This document shows positions 28,245-37,242 of a stretch of 64,000 nt of DNA, piece by piece. Under the pieces are notes generated by a model. It saw only the letters and a list, made by a program, of their open reading frames with translations, searched no databases and was not told the origin of the DNA. The position numbers and the translations under genes are program-made. The stretch covers positions 62,001 to 126,000 of the forward strand of contig NZ_MBES01000012.1 in assembly GCF_001954195.1 (NCBI RefSeq), in the 5' to 3' direction. Source of the stretch: Mycobacterium sp. IS-1264. Lineage in GTDB: Bacteria > Actinomycetota > Actinomycetes > Mycobacteriales > Mycobacteriaceae. Position 1 is the stretch's first letter; each line of letters starts with the position of its first letter.

Positions 28245-30160
28245 TCGCCTCTCCGTCCTGGGTGCTCGGCCAGCTCGTCGTCGGTGAAGTATTTCTCCAG
28301 CTCGGAGATCTCGAAGAGCTCCAGCAGATCGGCGCGCATCGGCACCTGGTCTTCGCGGGTGATCTCGACGTCGGGAACGACGGCATCGCCGCCGGCCGCA
28401 CGGCAGACCAGCAACACCTTGCGCCACGACGCGTCCATCGACGGGTGATCATCGCGGGTGTGCCCGCCGCGGCTCTCGGTGCGCGCCAGCGCGGCCTTCG
28501 CGACACACTCGCTGACCAGCAGCATGTTGCGCAGATCGAGGGCCAGGTTCCAGCCCGGGTTGTACTGGCGATGGCCTTCCACGTGGATGTTCTTGAACCG
28601 CTTGCGCAGCTTGTCGAGCCGCTCGAGGGCCTGGGAGATTTCGTCCGCCTTGCGGATGATGCCCACCAGGTCGTTCATCGACTGCTGCAGTTCGAGCTGC
28701 AGCGTGTAGGGGTTCTCGGCGGTGTCGCCGTTCGTCGGTCCCTCGAAGGGGGCGAGCGCCCGTTTCGCCGCGGCGTCGATGGCCTCCTCGGAGACGGCCG
28801 GGCGGTGGCTCAGCGCCCGCGCGTAGTCCGCGGCGCCGAGGCCGGCGCGGCGGCCGAACACCAACAGGTCCGACAGCGAATTGCCGCCCAGCCGGTTGGA
28901 GCCGTGCATGCCGCCGGAACACTCGCCGGCGGCGAACAGCCCGGGGACCGTGGCCGCGCCGGTGTCGGCGTCGACCTCGACACCGCCCATCACGTAGTGA
29001 CAGGTCGGCCCGACTTCCATTGGCTCCCTGGTGATGTCGACCCCGGCCAGCTCCTTGAACTGGTGATACATCGACGGCAGCCGCCGCTTAATCTCCTCGG
29101 GTGTGAGCCGGGAGGCGATGTCGAGGTAAACCCCGCCGTGCGGGGTGCCGCGGCCGGCTTTGACCTCCGAGTTGATCGCGCGCGCGACCTCGTCACGGGG
29201 CAATAGGTCCGGGGTGCGACGGGCCGAGTCGTTGTCCTTGAGCCACTGGTCGGCCTCTTGCTCGGTTTCGGCGTATTGGCCCTTGAACACCGGCGGGATG
29301 TATTCGAACATGAACCGCTTGCCGTCGGAGCTCTTCAGCACGCCGCCGTCACCGCGGACGCCTTCGGTGACCAGGATCCCCTTCACGCTCGGCGGCCACA
29401 CCATGCCCGTCGGGTGGAATTGCACGAACTCCATGTTGATCAGCGACGCGCCGGCCCGCAGCGCCAGCGCGTGCCCGTCACCGGTGTACTCCCAGGAGTT
29501 CGAGGTCACCTTGAACGACTTGCCGATTCCGCCGGTGGCCAGCACCACGGCCGGGGCCTCGAACACGACGAACTTTCCACTTTCGCGCCAGTAGCCGAAG
29601 GCTCCGGAGATCACGTCGCCGTCTTTGAGTAGCTCGGTGATCGTGCACTCGGCGAACACCCGGATGCGCGCCTCGTAGTCGCCGAGTTCGGCGTAATCCT
29701 CCTGCTGCAGCGAGACGATCTTCTGCTGCATCGTGCGGATCAGCTCCAGGCCGGTGCGGTCGCCGACGTGTGCCAGGCGGGGGTAGGTGTGGCCGCCGAA
29801 GTTGCGCTGGCTGATCTTTCCGTCCTTAGTGCGGTCGAACAGCGCGCCATAGGTCTCCAGCTCCCAGACCCGGTCCGGTGCCTCCTTGGCGTGCAGCTCT
29901 GCCATCCGCCAGTTGTTGAGGAACTTCCCGCCGCGCATGGTGTCGCCGAAGTGGGTCTTCCAATTGTCCTTGGGGTTGGTGTTGCCCATGGACGCCGCGC
30001 AGCCACCCTCGGCCATCACCGTGTGGGCCTTGCCGAACAGGGATTTGGACACCACCGCGACCTTGAGGCCACGCTCGCGCGCCTCGATGACGGCACGCAA
30101 ACCAGCGCCGCCGGCACCAATGACGACGACGTCGTAGTTGTGCCGTTCGACCTCAGCCAT
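28241..30160 (-). CDS. sdhA: Succinate dehydrogenase 1 flavoprotein subunit
   Basis: A 639-residue flavoprotein that oxidises succinate to fumarate. The dinucleotide motif is VVIGAGGAGLRAVIEARERG at the N-terminus. The FAD-attachment region is GKAHTVMAEGGCAASMG. The active-site and FAD regions GVRGDGG, HYVMGGVEVD and SNRLGGNSLSDLLVFGRRAG are intact. The C-terminal helical domain ends ADLLELFEISELEKYFTDDEL. First catalytic gene after the anchor in a minus-strand operon; matches Rv0248c. Confidence 0.95.
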   Translation of the reverse strand: MAEVERHNYDVVVIGAGGAGLRAVIEARERGLKVAVVSKSLFGKAHTVMAEGGCAASMGNTNPKDNWKTHFGDTMRGGKFLNNWRMAELHAKEAPDRVWELETYGALFDRTKDGKISQRNFGGHTYPRLAHVGDRTGLELIRTMQQKIVSLQQEDYAELGDYEARIRVFAECTITELLKDGDVISGAFGYWRESGKFVVFEAPAVVLATGGIGKSFKVTSNSWEYTGDGHALALRAGASLINMEFVQFHPTGMVWPPSVKGILVTEGVRGDGGVLKSSDGKRFMFEYIPPVFKGQYAETEQEADQWLKDNDSARRTPDLLPRDEVARAINSEVKAGRGTPHGGVYLDIASRLTPEEIKRRLPSMYHQFKELAGVDITREPMEVGPTCHYVMGGVEVDADTGAATVPGLFAAGECSGGMHGSNRLGGNSLSDLLVFGRRAGLGAADYARALSHRPAVSEEAIDAAAKRALAPFEGPTNGDTAENPYTLQLELQQSMNDLVGIIRKADEISQALERLDKLRKRFKNIHVEGHRQYNPGWNLALDLRNMLLVSECVAKAALARTESRGGHTRDDHPSMDASWRKVLLVCRAAGGDAVVPDVEITREDQVPMRADLLELFEISELEKYFTDDELAEHPGRRGE

Positions 30161-30200
30161 GAAAACCCTCGCTCAGTCTAGTAATCAGCGAATTGGCTTT

Positions 30201-31028
30201 TCAGCCAACAAATCTCAAGTCGGTGATGGTGCCGCTGGCCACCAGCGCGATGTAGAAATCGGTGAGCATCAGCGTGCCCAGCGTGATCCAGGCGTACATC
30301 TTGTGTCGGGTGTTGATGCGGCTGACCTGGGTCCAGATCCAATACCGCACAGGGTTTTTGGAGAAGTGCTTGAGTCGCCCGCCGGTCACGTGCCGGCACG
30401 AGTGGCAGGACAGCGTGTAGATCCACAGCATGATGACGTTGCCGACCAGGATGACGTTGCCCAGCCCGAAGCCGAAGCCGTGCGGGCCGGATTCGGACTG
30501 GAACGCGACGATCGCGTCGTAGGAGTTGATCACCGAGATGATGGCGGCGACATAGAAGAAGTACCGGTGGCTGTTCTGAATGATCAGCGGCAATCTGGTC
30601 TCGCCGGTGTAGTGGACGCGCGGCTCGGCCACCGCGCAGGAGGTGGGCGACTGCCACACCGAGCGGTAGTAGGCGCCGCGGTAGTAGTAACAGGTCAGCC
30701 TGAACAGCAGCAGGAACGGCAGTGACATCGCCGCGTACGGCACGAACCACCAGTTCGGCAGGAACTGCGGCCAGAACTCGCTGGCCGCACCGCAGGCCTT
30801 GCTCATGCACGGCGAGTAGAACGGCGTCAGGTAGTGGTACTGCGGGACAAAGAAGTAGTTCTTCTGCAACCCGCGCGCTATCGCGTAGATGAGGAATGCG
30901 GCGAAGCCCAGGTCGACCCGCAGTGGCGACATCCACCACCGGTCGGTGCGTAGGGTCCGTTGCTCGATCTGGGCGCGCGTGGGTGAAAAGACACCCGACG
31001 CAGGACGGTTCGCCGTGGGTGCGCTCAT
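30201..31028 (-). CDS. Succinate dehydrogenase 1 membrane anchor
   Basis: A 275-residue integral membrane protein with about five hydrophobic helices (VDLGFAAFLIYAIARGL, WFVPYAAMSLPFLLLFRL, YFFYVAAIISVINSYDA, NVILVGNVIMLWIYTLSCHSC, AWITLGTLMLTDFYIALVA). The single large anchor and HSCRH motif are characteristic of the actinobacterial Sdh1 complex (Rv0249c) that feeds menaquinone. It is 40 bp upstream of sdhA on the same strand. Confidence 0.9.
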   Translation of the reverse strand: MSAPTANRPASGVFSPTRAQIEQRTLRTDRWWMSPLRVDLGFAAFLIYAIARGLQKNYFFVPQYHYLTPFYSPCMSKACGAASEFWPQFLPNWWFVPYAAMSLPFLLLFRLTCYYYRGAYYRSVWQSPTSCAVAEPRVHYTGETRLPLIIQNSHRYFFYVAAIISVINSYDAIVAFQSESGPHGFGFGLGNVILVGNVIMLWIYTLSCHSCRHVTGGRLKHFSKNPVRYWIWTQVSRINTRHKMYAWITLGTLMLTDFYIALVASGTITDLRFVG

Positions 31029-31106
31029 CTAGTGTTCCTCTTCGAACGGGCTGTTGGTCGAAGGGTACACAGACAGAGCCCTCCCTTTTACGGGGGGCTT
31101 GGGTTG

Positions 31107-31412
31107 TCAGGACCTGCTGTGACCCCCGACACCCTCGTCGTCGACATCGCGCCAGAAGTCGGTGTCGTACTGGGTGTCGGGAATGGTGATCTTCTCGCCG
31201 GACTGCTGCACCGTGGCGCGAGCCAAATCCAATTCGGAGACGTCGGTATCGAGCAGTTCGATGTCGGACAGGATCCGGTCGGCGTCGATCACGATGCGCC
31301 GCAGCGCCGGGCTGTCGCCGTAGCGCGCCTTCAAGGAGCTCACGCACCGCCGCAAACTGCCGATGAGGTCGTGAAGTTCGGCGAGTTCGGTGGTGTCAGC
31401 GGGGCTCGACAA
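31107..31412 (-). CDS. Conserved small protein of the sdh1 operon (Rv0250c-like)
   Basis: A 101-residue soluble acidic protein with a helical N-terminal part (ELAELHDLIGSLRRCVSSLKARYGDSPALRRIVIDADRILSDIELLDTDVSELDLA) and a C-terminal tail IPDTQYDTDFWRDVDDE. It is the first gene of the Sdh1 operon and always accompanies it in mycobacteria, but its function is unknown. TTG at 31412 is chosen because AGGAG precedes it by 6 bp. Confidence 0.8.
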   Translation of the reverse strand: MSSPADTTELAELHDLIGSLRRCVSSLKARYGDSPALRRIVIDADRILSDIELLDTDVSELDLARATVQQSGEKITIPDTQYDTDFWRDVDDEGVGGHSRS

Positions 31413-31524
31413 CGGATCTCCTAGTGCGGACGAGTGTTACGGATCACAGTACGCTCCCGATACTATCCACCCCGCCGACCGCACGTGAGGCAGGTCACCC
31501 CGCACGCCCTAGGGGGCAAACACC

Positions 31525-32286
31525 ATGACAGGTCAGACCGCACTGGCGCGGCGCGCCGGCGCGCTGCTCGAACTGCATCGGCCGGGCAACCCGGTCATCC
31601 TTCCGACCGTGTGGGATGCCTGGTCCGCACGCCTCGCCACGGACGCGGGATTCGTCGCGCTGACCGTCGGCAGCCATCCGCTTGCGGATTCGATCGGCAA
31701 ACCGGACGGCGAGGGCATGTCGTTCGACGACGTCCTGACCCGGGTCGCCCAGATCACCGCGGCCGTCGACGCCCCGGTATCGGTGGACATCGAGTCGGGC
31801 TACGGCCAGCCGGCCGGGCGCCTGATCGAGGGCCTGCTCAGCGTGGGCGCCGTCGGGCTGAACATCGAGGACACCGTGCACTCCGAGGGCAAGCGGTTGC
31901 GGTCGGCCGCCGAACACGCCGAACTGGTGGGCGCGCTGCGGTCGGCCGCCGACGCGGCCGGGGTCCATGTCGTGATCAACGCCCGCACCGATCTCTTCCT
32001 GCGCAGGGACGGCGACGACGCCGACCGCGTCGACAGGGCCGTGGCGCGGCTGACCGAGGCCGCCGCCGCGGGCGCCGATGTGCTCTACCCGGTGGGGCGG
32101 CACGACCCGGAGACGTTGCGGCGCTTGGCCACCGAGTTGCCGCTGCCGATCAACGCGATCGCGCTGCCCGATCAGGATGACCCGGCGTCGTTCGGCCCGC
32201 TGGGCGTCGGCCGGATCAGCTTCGGCCCGTTCCTGCAGGCCGCACTCGCCGGCAGGGCGCGCGAGCTGCTCGCCCGCTGGAGTTGA
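31525..32286 (+). CDS. Isocitrate lyase/PEP mutase-family enzyme
   Basis: A 253-residue TIM-barrel of the ICL/PEPM superfamily. Visible motifs: PTVWDAWSARLATDAGFVALTVGS (N-terminal strand-helix), SVDIESGYG (metal-binding Asp/Glu), NIEDTVHSEGKRLRS and VINARTDLF. The KKCGH Cys of isocitrate lyase is absent, so carboxyvinyl-carboxyphosphonate mutase-like or 2-methylisocitrate-lyase-like C-C or P-C chemistry is more likely; the substrate is unknown. ATG at 31525. Divergent from the sdh1 operon and absent at this place in M. tuberculosis as far as I recall. Confidence 0.82.
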   Translation: MTGQTALARRAGALLELHRPGNPVILPTVWDAWSARLATDAGFVALTVGSHPLADSIGKPDGEGMSFDDVLTRVAQITAAVDAPVSVDIESGYGQPAGRLIEGLLSVGAVGLNIEDTVHSEGKRLRSAAEHAELVGALRSAADAAGVHVVINARTDLFLRRDGDDADRVDRAVARLTEAAAAGADVLYPVGRHDPETLRRLATELPLPINAIALPDQDDPASFGPLGVGRISFGPFLQAALAGRARELLARWS

Positions 32287-32340
32287 CCGCAGAAACGGGA
32301 ATCGTTGTCGGTCAAAGGTTTTGGTATTGGCCGAATGCAA

Positions 32341-32377
32341 TGAATCCGGCGAAGCCGTTGCGGCCCCACCGGATTCA
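32341..32377. terminator. Hairpin between convergent genes
   Basis: A perfect 9-bp stem, TGAATCCGG with CCGGATTCA, and a 19-nt loop. It lies between the stops of the ICL-like gene and acr2, so it could terminate both. No strong U-tract on either side. Confidence 0.45.
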
Positions 32378-32393
32378 CTCTTGATTTCCCGAA

Positions 32394-32834
32394 TTACTTA
32401 CTGATCGCGATGCGCTGTGCCTGGGCCCCCGCGTACGCGCCGGTGACCCGGACCGTCAGCACGCCGGCGTCGTAGGAAGCCGCGACGGCCTCGCTGGTGA
32501 CGTGGCCGGGCAGCTGGAACGACCGGCGGAACGAACCGTAACGAATCTCACGCAAAGTGCGACCGTTCTCCTCCTCGGAGCGCTCGTCACGGTGTTCGCC
32601 ATGGATAACCAGGCGGCCATTCTCCACCTCGACGTTGACGTCCTTGTCGACGTCGACGCCGGGCAGTTCCAGGCGCACCACCGCGTCGTCGCCCTCCTTG
32701 ACGATCTCCGCGGCGGGCGTAAACCCAATGGTTACCGGCTTAAACCAGTCCGCCGTCGCGGCGGGACCGAAAAAGTCGCGCAGCCACCGGTCGGTGTCCC
32801 AGGCCGGTCGCGACCACAATGCGAGGTTACTCAT
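32394..32834 (-). CDS. hsp: Small heat-shock protein Acr2 (Hsp20)
   Basis: A 146-residue alpha-crystallin chaperone that holds unfolded proteins. The N-terminus MSNLALWSRPAWDTDRWLRDFFGPAATADWF and the crystallin domain (FTPAAEIVKEGDDAVVRLELPGVDV to GVLTVRV, about 40-135) match Rv0251c; the loop after VNVEVENG is shorter than in M. tuberculosis (159 residues). ATG at 32834 follows AAGGAGAC. An extracytoplasmic-stress promoter lies upstream. Confidence 0.92.
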   Translation of the reverse strand: MSNLALWSRPAWDTDRWLRDFFGPAATADWFKPVTIGFTPAAEIVKEGDDAVVRLELPGVDVDKDVNVEVENGRLVIHGEHRDERSEEENGRTLREIRYGSFRRSFQLPGHVTSEAVAASYDAGVLTVRVTGAYAGAQAQRIAISK

Positions 32835-32901
32835 GTCCGTCTCCTTGAGCTCTGTTGTGAGTTTGCTGTGACCGGCGCCTTGCCGGCCGGCTACTAGTAC
32901 A

Positions 32902-32928
32902 AACATGAGTCGACGACGCTAAAGTTCC
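32902..32928 (-). promoter_or_regulatory. SigE/SigH-like promoter of acr2
   Basis: Read on the minus strand, GGAAC (32924-32928) is followed 19 bases later by GTT (32902-32904), close to the SigE/SigH consensus GGAAC-N18-GTT. M. tuberculosis acr2 is controlled by SigE and SigH, consistent with this. The predicted leader is about 60 nt. Confidence 0.55.
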
Positions 32929-33049
32929 ACCTGGCCGTTCGCCGTGCGAGAACACATTCACAGCCGCCCGTGTGAGGTGGTGAGGTGGCCGTCATACGAG
33001 TGTCACATTGGGCGACGTTTCCTTAATTTCTCGCTTCTACTCTCTTGGC

Positions 33050-35617
33050 ATGGCTTCCGCCGGAACTCCGTCCGCACACTGTGCCGCCCGCCACATCATC
33101 GTGGTCGGGCACGGCATGGTGGGGCACCGTTTCGTCGAGGCGCTCCGCGCCCGCGACACCGACGGGTCTTGGCGGGTTACGGTTTTGGCCGAGGAGGGCG
33201 ATGCGGCCTACGACCGTGTCGGCCTGACTTCGTACACCGAAAGCTGGGACCGCGCCCTGCTGGCCCTGCCCGGTAACGACTACGCCGGCGACGAGCGGGT
33301 GCGCCTGTTGCTGAACACCCGCGTCACCGAAATCGACCGCGCGACAAAGTCGGTGATCACCGCGGACGGCCAACGGCACAGCTACGACGCCTTGGTGCTG
33401 GCCACCGGCTCGTTCGCCTTCGTGCCGCCGGTGCCGGGTCACGACCTGCCCGCGTGCCACGTCTACCGCACTCTCGACGACCTCGACGCCATCCGCGCCG
33501 GCGCCGAGCGCGCCCGTGACAGCGCTCACAACCTGGCGGGCGTTGTGATCGGCGGCGGCCTGCTGGGACTCGAGGCCGCAAATGCGCTGCGCCAGTTCGG
33601 GTTGCAGACACACGTCATCGAGATGATGCCGCGACTGATGGCGCAACAAATCGACGAGGCCGGTGGCGCGCTGCTGGCCCGGATGATCACCGAGCTCGGG
33701 ATCGCGGTGCACGTCGGCACGGGCACCGACTCGATCGAAAACATCCAGCATCCGGACGGCTCGACCTCCGTGCGGGTACGCCTGAGCGACGGCGACGTCA
33801 TCGATGCTGGCCTGGTGATTTTCGCGGCCGGCATCCGGCCGCGCGACGAGTTGGCCCGGGCGGCCGGGCTGACGATCGCCGACCGGGGCGGCGTAATGAC
33901 CGATTTATCTTGTCGTACAAGCGATCCCAACATATACGCCATCGGTGAGGTCGCCGCGATCGAGGGGCGCTGCTACGGCCTGGTGGGCCCCGGCTACACC
34001 TCCGCCGAGGTTGTGGTGGACCGGCTGCTGGACGGCGCCGCGGAGTTTCCCGATGCGGACCTGTCGACGAAGCTCAAGCTGCTGGGTGTCGACGTCGCCA
34101 GCTTCGGGGACGCGATGGGTACGACCGAGAATTGCCTCGAGGTCGCCATCAACGACGCGGTGAACCAGACGTACGCCAAGCTGGTGCTCTCCGACGATGC
34201 CAAGACCCTGCTGGGTGGGGTGCTGGTGGGCGATGCCTCGTCGTACGGGGTGCTGCGGCCGATGGTCGGCAGCGAGCTGCCCGGTGATCCGCTCGCGCTG
34301 ATCGCGCCGGCGCAATCCGCCGGGGGCGCTTCGGCTTTGGGGGTTGGGGCGCTTCCGGACGCGGCGCAGATCTGCTCGTGCAACAACGTCACCAAGGGCG
34401 ATCTGAAGTGCGCGATCGCGGACGGCTGCGCCGATGTTCCCTCGCTGAAGTCGTGCACCGCCGCCGGCACCTCGTGCGGGTCGTGCGTGCCGCTGCTCAA
34501 GCAGCTGTTGGAAGCCGAGGGCGTGGAACAGTCCAAGGCGCTGTGCGAACACTTCAGCCAGTCGCGGGCCGAACTCTTCGAGATCATTTCCGCCACCGAG
34601 ATCAGGACCTTCTCGGGCCTGCTGGAGCGCTTCGGCCGCGGAAAGGGTTGCGACATCTGCAAGCCCGCGGTCGCATCCATCCTCGCTTCGACCGGCTCCG
34701 ACCACATCCTCGACGGCGAGCAAGCATCGCTGCAGGATTCCAACGACCACTTCCTGGCCAACATTCAGAAGAACGGCAGCTACTCGGTGGTGCCGCGGGT
34801 CCCCGGCGGCGACATCAAGCCCGAGCATCTGATCCTGATCGGGCAGATCGCCCAGGACTTCGGGCTCTACACCAAGATCACCGGCGGGCAGCGCATCGAT
34901 TTGTTCGGCGCCCGGGTGGATCAGCTGCCGCAGATCTGGAAGCGATTGGTCGACGGCGGCATGGAATCCGGCCATGCCTACGGGAAGGCGTTGCGCACGG
35001 TGAAGAGTTGCGTGGGCAGCGACTGGTGCCGTTACGGGCAGCAGGACTCGGTGCAGCTGGCCATCGACCTCGAGCTGCGCTACCGGGGTCTGCGGGCACC
35101 GCACAAGATCAAGCTCGGCGTCTCGGGTTGCGCGCGGGAGTGTGCCGAGGCGCGCAGCAAGGACGTCGGCGTCATCGCGACCGAGCAGGGGTGGAACCTC
35201 TACGTCGCCGGCAACGGCGGCATGACTCCCAGGCATGCGCAGCTGCTGGCCAGCGACCTCGACACCGAGACGCTGGTCCGCTACATCGACCGGTTCTTGA
35301 TGTACTACATCCGCACCGCCGACCGGCTGCAGCGCACCGCGCCCTGGGTCGAATCGCTCGAAGGCGGGCTCGATCACGTGCGCGAGGTCGTCTGCGACGA
35401 CTCGCTGGGCCTGGCCGAGGAATTCGAGGCCGCGATGGCGCGACACGTGCAGAACTACAAGTGCGAATGGAAGGGCGTGCTGGAGGACCCGGACAAGATG
35501 TCGCGGTTCGTGTCCTTCGTCAACGCCCCGGATGCCGTCGACTCGACGGTGGCGTTCACCGAGCGTGCCGGTCGCAAAGTACCTGTGCCTATTGGGATGC
35601 CGCGGGTCCGCGGGTGA
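33050..35617 (+). CDS. nirB: Nitrite reductase [NAD(P)H] large subunit NirB
   Basis: An 855-residue siroheme enzyme reducing nitrite to ammonia. Domains in order: FAD/NAD(P)H reductase (HIIVVGHGMVGHRFVEAL; second nucleotide site GVVIGGGLLGLEAANAL near 177), BFD-like [2Fe-2S] (CSCNNVTKGDLKCAI and SCGSC), a second Cys pair (CDIC), sulfite/nitrite reductase ferredoxin-like half domain, and siroheme/[4Fe-4S] ligands in CVGSDWC and VSGCARECAEARSKD. ATG at 33050 is chosen over an upstream in-frame start because homology begins there. Operon with nirD, 13 bp apart. Matches Rv0252. Confidence 0.95.
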   Translation: MASAGTPSAHCAARHIIVVGHGMVGHRFVEALRARDTDGSWRVTVLAEEGDAAYDRVGLTSYTESWDRALLALPGNDYAGDERVRLLLNTRVTEIDRATKSVITADGQRHSYDALVLATGSFAFVPPVPGHDLPACHVYRTLDDLDAIRAGAERARDSAHNLAGVVIGGGLLGLEAANALRQFGLQTHVIEMMPRLMAQQIDEAGGALLARMITELGIAVHVGTGTDSIENIQHPDGSTSVRVRLSDGDVIDAGLVIFAAGIRPRDELARAAGLTIADRGGVMTDLSCRTSDPNIYAIGEVAAIEGRCYGLVGPGYTSAEVVVDRLLDGAAEFPDADLSTKLKLLGVDVASFGDAMGTTENCLEVAINDAVNQTYAKLVLSDDAKTLLGGVLVGDASSYGVLRPMVGSELPGDPLALIAPAQSAGGASALGVGALPDAAQICSCNNVTKGDLKCAIADGCADVPSLKSCTAAGTSCGSCVPLLKQLLEAEGVEQSKALCEHFSQSRAELFEIISATEIRTFSGLLERFGRGKGCDICKPAVASILASTGSDHILDGEQASLQDSNDHFLANIQKNGSYSVVPRVPGGDIKPEHLILIGQIAQDFGLYTKITGGQRIDLFGARVDQLPQIWKRLVDGGMESGHAYGKALRTVKSCVGSDWCRYGQQDSVQLAIDLELRYRGLRAPHKIKLGVSGCARECAEARSKDVGVIATEQGWNLYVAGNGGMTPRHAQLLASDLDTETLVRYIDRFLMYYIRTADRLQRTAPWVESLEGGLDHVREVVCDDSLGLAEEFEAAMARHVQNYKCEWKGVLEDPDKMSRFVSFVNAPDAVDSTVAFTERAGRKVPVPIGMPRVRG

Positions 35618-35630
35618 CGAGGGAGGAATC

Positions 35631-35987
35631 ATGACACTTCTCAACGACATTCAGGTGTGGACCATCGCCTGCGCCTACGACCACCTCATTCCGGGTCGCG
35701 GTGTCGGCGTGCTGCTCGACGACGGCTCGCAGGTGGCGCTCTTCCGGCTGGACGACGGATCGGTGCACGCGGTCGGAAACGTCGACCCGTTCTCCGGCGC
35801 GGCGGTGATCTCGCGCGGCATCGTCGGGGACCGCGGCGGCCGCGCCACCGTCCAATCCCCCATCCTCAAGCAGGCTTTCGCGCTCGACGACGGCATTTGC
35901 CTGGACGACCCGGAGGTCTCGGTTCCGGTGTACCCGGTGCGCGTCACGACCGATCGCCTCATCGAGATCGCGCGCGTCGACACGTAA
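35631..35987 (+). CDS. nirD: Nitrite reductase small subunit NirD
   Basis: A 118-residue Rieske-fold small subunit. It lacks the usual Rieske Cys-x-His ligands (the equivalent positions read VDPFSGAAVISRG), as in other NirD proteins, so it is structural or stabilising rather than redox-active. ATG at 35631 follows GGGAGG; length equals Rv0253. Convergent with the TetR-like C-terminal protein gene, whose stop lies 6 bp away. Confidence 0.93.
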   Translation: MTLLNDIQVWTIACAYDHLIPGRGVGVLLDDGSQVALFRLDDGSVHAVGNVDPFSGAAVISRGIVGDRGGRATVQSPILKQAFALDDGICLDDPEVSVPVYPVRVTTDRLIEIARVDT

Positions 35988-35993
35988 TCGCGG

Positions 35994-36443
35994 CTAGTCG
36001 ATATCCCCGACCAGGTAGCGCTGCATCGTCGGCCCGATCGCGTCGACGAGCGCGTCCACCGACATCGAGTGCAGCGGCTCGGATCGGACGCCGTAGCGCA
36101 GGATGCCCAGGCCGACCAGCTGAGAGGCGCACAGCGACGCCCGCACGGCGACCTTGTCGGCGCCCAGAATTTTCAGCAGCGGTCCGAAAACCGGGCCGAT
36201 GAACATGCCTTGGACGATCTCGGCGGTCTTGGCCATGCCGGTCGACGCGACCGCACTCGCAGCGAAGGGGCCGCCGCCGGCGGCATCCCACGTGGTGATC
36301 AACATGTGCAGCGTTCGCCGGCCCACCTGATTGGCGCCGCCGGTGACTATTCGATCGATGAACTCCGGTGTGCCGAACGGCAAACGCAGCATCTTGGCGA
36401 CCGGGTCAAGGAGCCCACGCGATGGCTCTTCGCGACGGGACAT
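35994..36443 (-). CDS. TetR C-terminal-domain-like protein lacking an HTH (Rv0258c-like)
   Basis: A 149-residue, mostly helical protein. LLDPVAKMLRLPFGTPEFIDRIVTGGANQVGRRTLHMLITTWDAAGG and VRASLCASQLVGLGILRYGVRSEPLHSMSVDALVDAIGPTMQRYLVG resemble the ligand domain of TetR regulators (the R-A-x-L-x-A-S-Q-L-x-G-L stretch in particular), but no DNA-binding region precedes it. It may be a truncated regulator or a stand-alone ligand-binding partner. Size and place fit Rv0258c. Between nirD and this gene M. tuberculosis carries cobU, cobQ1, PPE2 and Rv0257; here only 6 bp remain. Confidence 0.65.
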   Translation of the reverse strand: MSRREEPSRGLLDPVAKMLRLPFGTPEFIDRIVTGGANQVGRRTLHMLITTWDAAGGGPFAASAVASTGMAKTAEIVQGMFIGPVFGPLLKILGADKVAVRASLCASQLVGLGILRYGVRSEPLHSMSVDALVDAIGPTMQRYLVGDID

Positions 36444-36474
36444 GGTGCCAGGATCACCCGTCCGCGAGCAAAGA

Positions 36475-37242
36475 TCAAGCGTTGCGAGCCTCGGCGCGCC
36501 TTGCGTGCAAGGCTTTGTGCTCCACGGGTTTCGACCTCAGGCGCGGCCGCTGGGTCGGGTGCGGCACGGCCCTACGGAATCGGTTTGCGATCAACCGCGC
36601 CAGGCCCGGATGGGTGCCGAGCGGTCGGCTGACGATGTCGGCGCCGCAATCGCGCAGCCGTTGCTGAAACAGCCCGTCGGCCAACAGGTAGGAGGCAACC
36701 GCGACCCGGCGGGCGCCGTCGCGGCGAGCGTGCTCGACCGCTTCGTGCACATAGGGACCGCCGGCGGCCGCGAAGCCCAGGCTCACCCGTGATCCGGTGA
36801 GCGCCGACAACAACGTCGCGGTGGTGTGCAGGTCCGCGCGCGCCCGGTGATCGGAGGTGCCGGCCGCACCGAGGATCACCGAATCGCCGGGGCGCCAACC
36901 CGATTGCATCAATTGGTAGAAGACTATCCGTGCGATCTCGCCGCTCGGACCCAGTGCCGGGGTGACGATGACGTTCGAATGTCCGCTGGCCGCTACGTGG
37001 GCGGGCAGATCGGTGCGGACGTGATATCCGCGAGACAAGAACGTCGGGACCACAATGGCGCGGCGCTCGCACTGCCCATCTGAGGCCTGCGACAGCACCT
37101 CGCTGGGCGTGGGCCCCAACACGTCGACGAATGCCACCTGCACCGTCCGGTCCAGCAGCGTACTCACTTGCGCCGCAAGGTCTCCGATCATTGCGACGCC
37201 CCCCGGGGCGCGGGTGCCATGCGCGGTCAGTATCAGGTTCAT
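36475..37242 (-). CDS. CbiX/sirohydrochlorin chelatase-like protein (Rv0259c)
   Basis: A 255-residue two-lobed class II chelatase-like protein. The first lobe opens LILTAHGTRAPGG with the metal-binding His, and FLSRGYHVRTDLP supplies the second His; the second lobe has VAVASYLLADGLFQQRL. It may insert iron into sirohydrochlorin to make siroheme for NirB, fitting the operon, although CbiX-type cobalt insertion is not excluded. ATG at 37242 overlaps the upstream regulator stop as ATGA. Confidence 0.82.
   Translation of the reverse strand: MNLILTAHGTRAPGGVAMIGDLAAQVSTLLDRTVQVAFVDVLGPTPSEVLSQASDGQCERRAIVVPTFLSRGYHVRTDLPAHVAASGHSNVIVTPALGPSGEIARIVFYQLMQSGWRPGDSVILGAAGTSDHRARADLHTTATLLSALTGSRVSLGFAAAGGPYVHEAVEHARRDGARRVAVASYLLADGLFQQRLRDCGADIVSRPLGTHPGLARLIANRFRRAVPHPTQRPRLRSKPVEHKALHARRAEARNA

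Noticed and set aside
31413..31524. CRP site upstream of the sdh1 operon
   Set aside because: TGTGA is present but the second half does not match TCACA.
32835..32885. HspR-type HAIR element near acr2
   Set aside because: A CTTGAG half-site is present but the second half has the wrong orientation, so no inverted repeat forms.
32941..33049. GlnR box upstream of nirB
   Set aside because: Only loose AC spacing matches; no convincing paired site.
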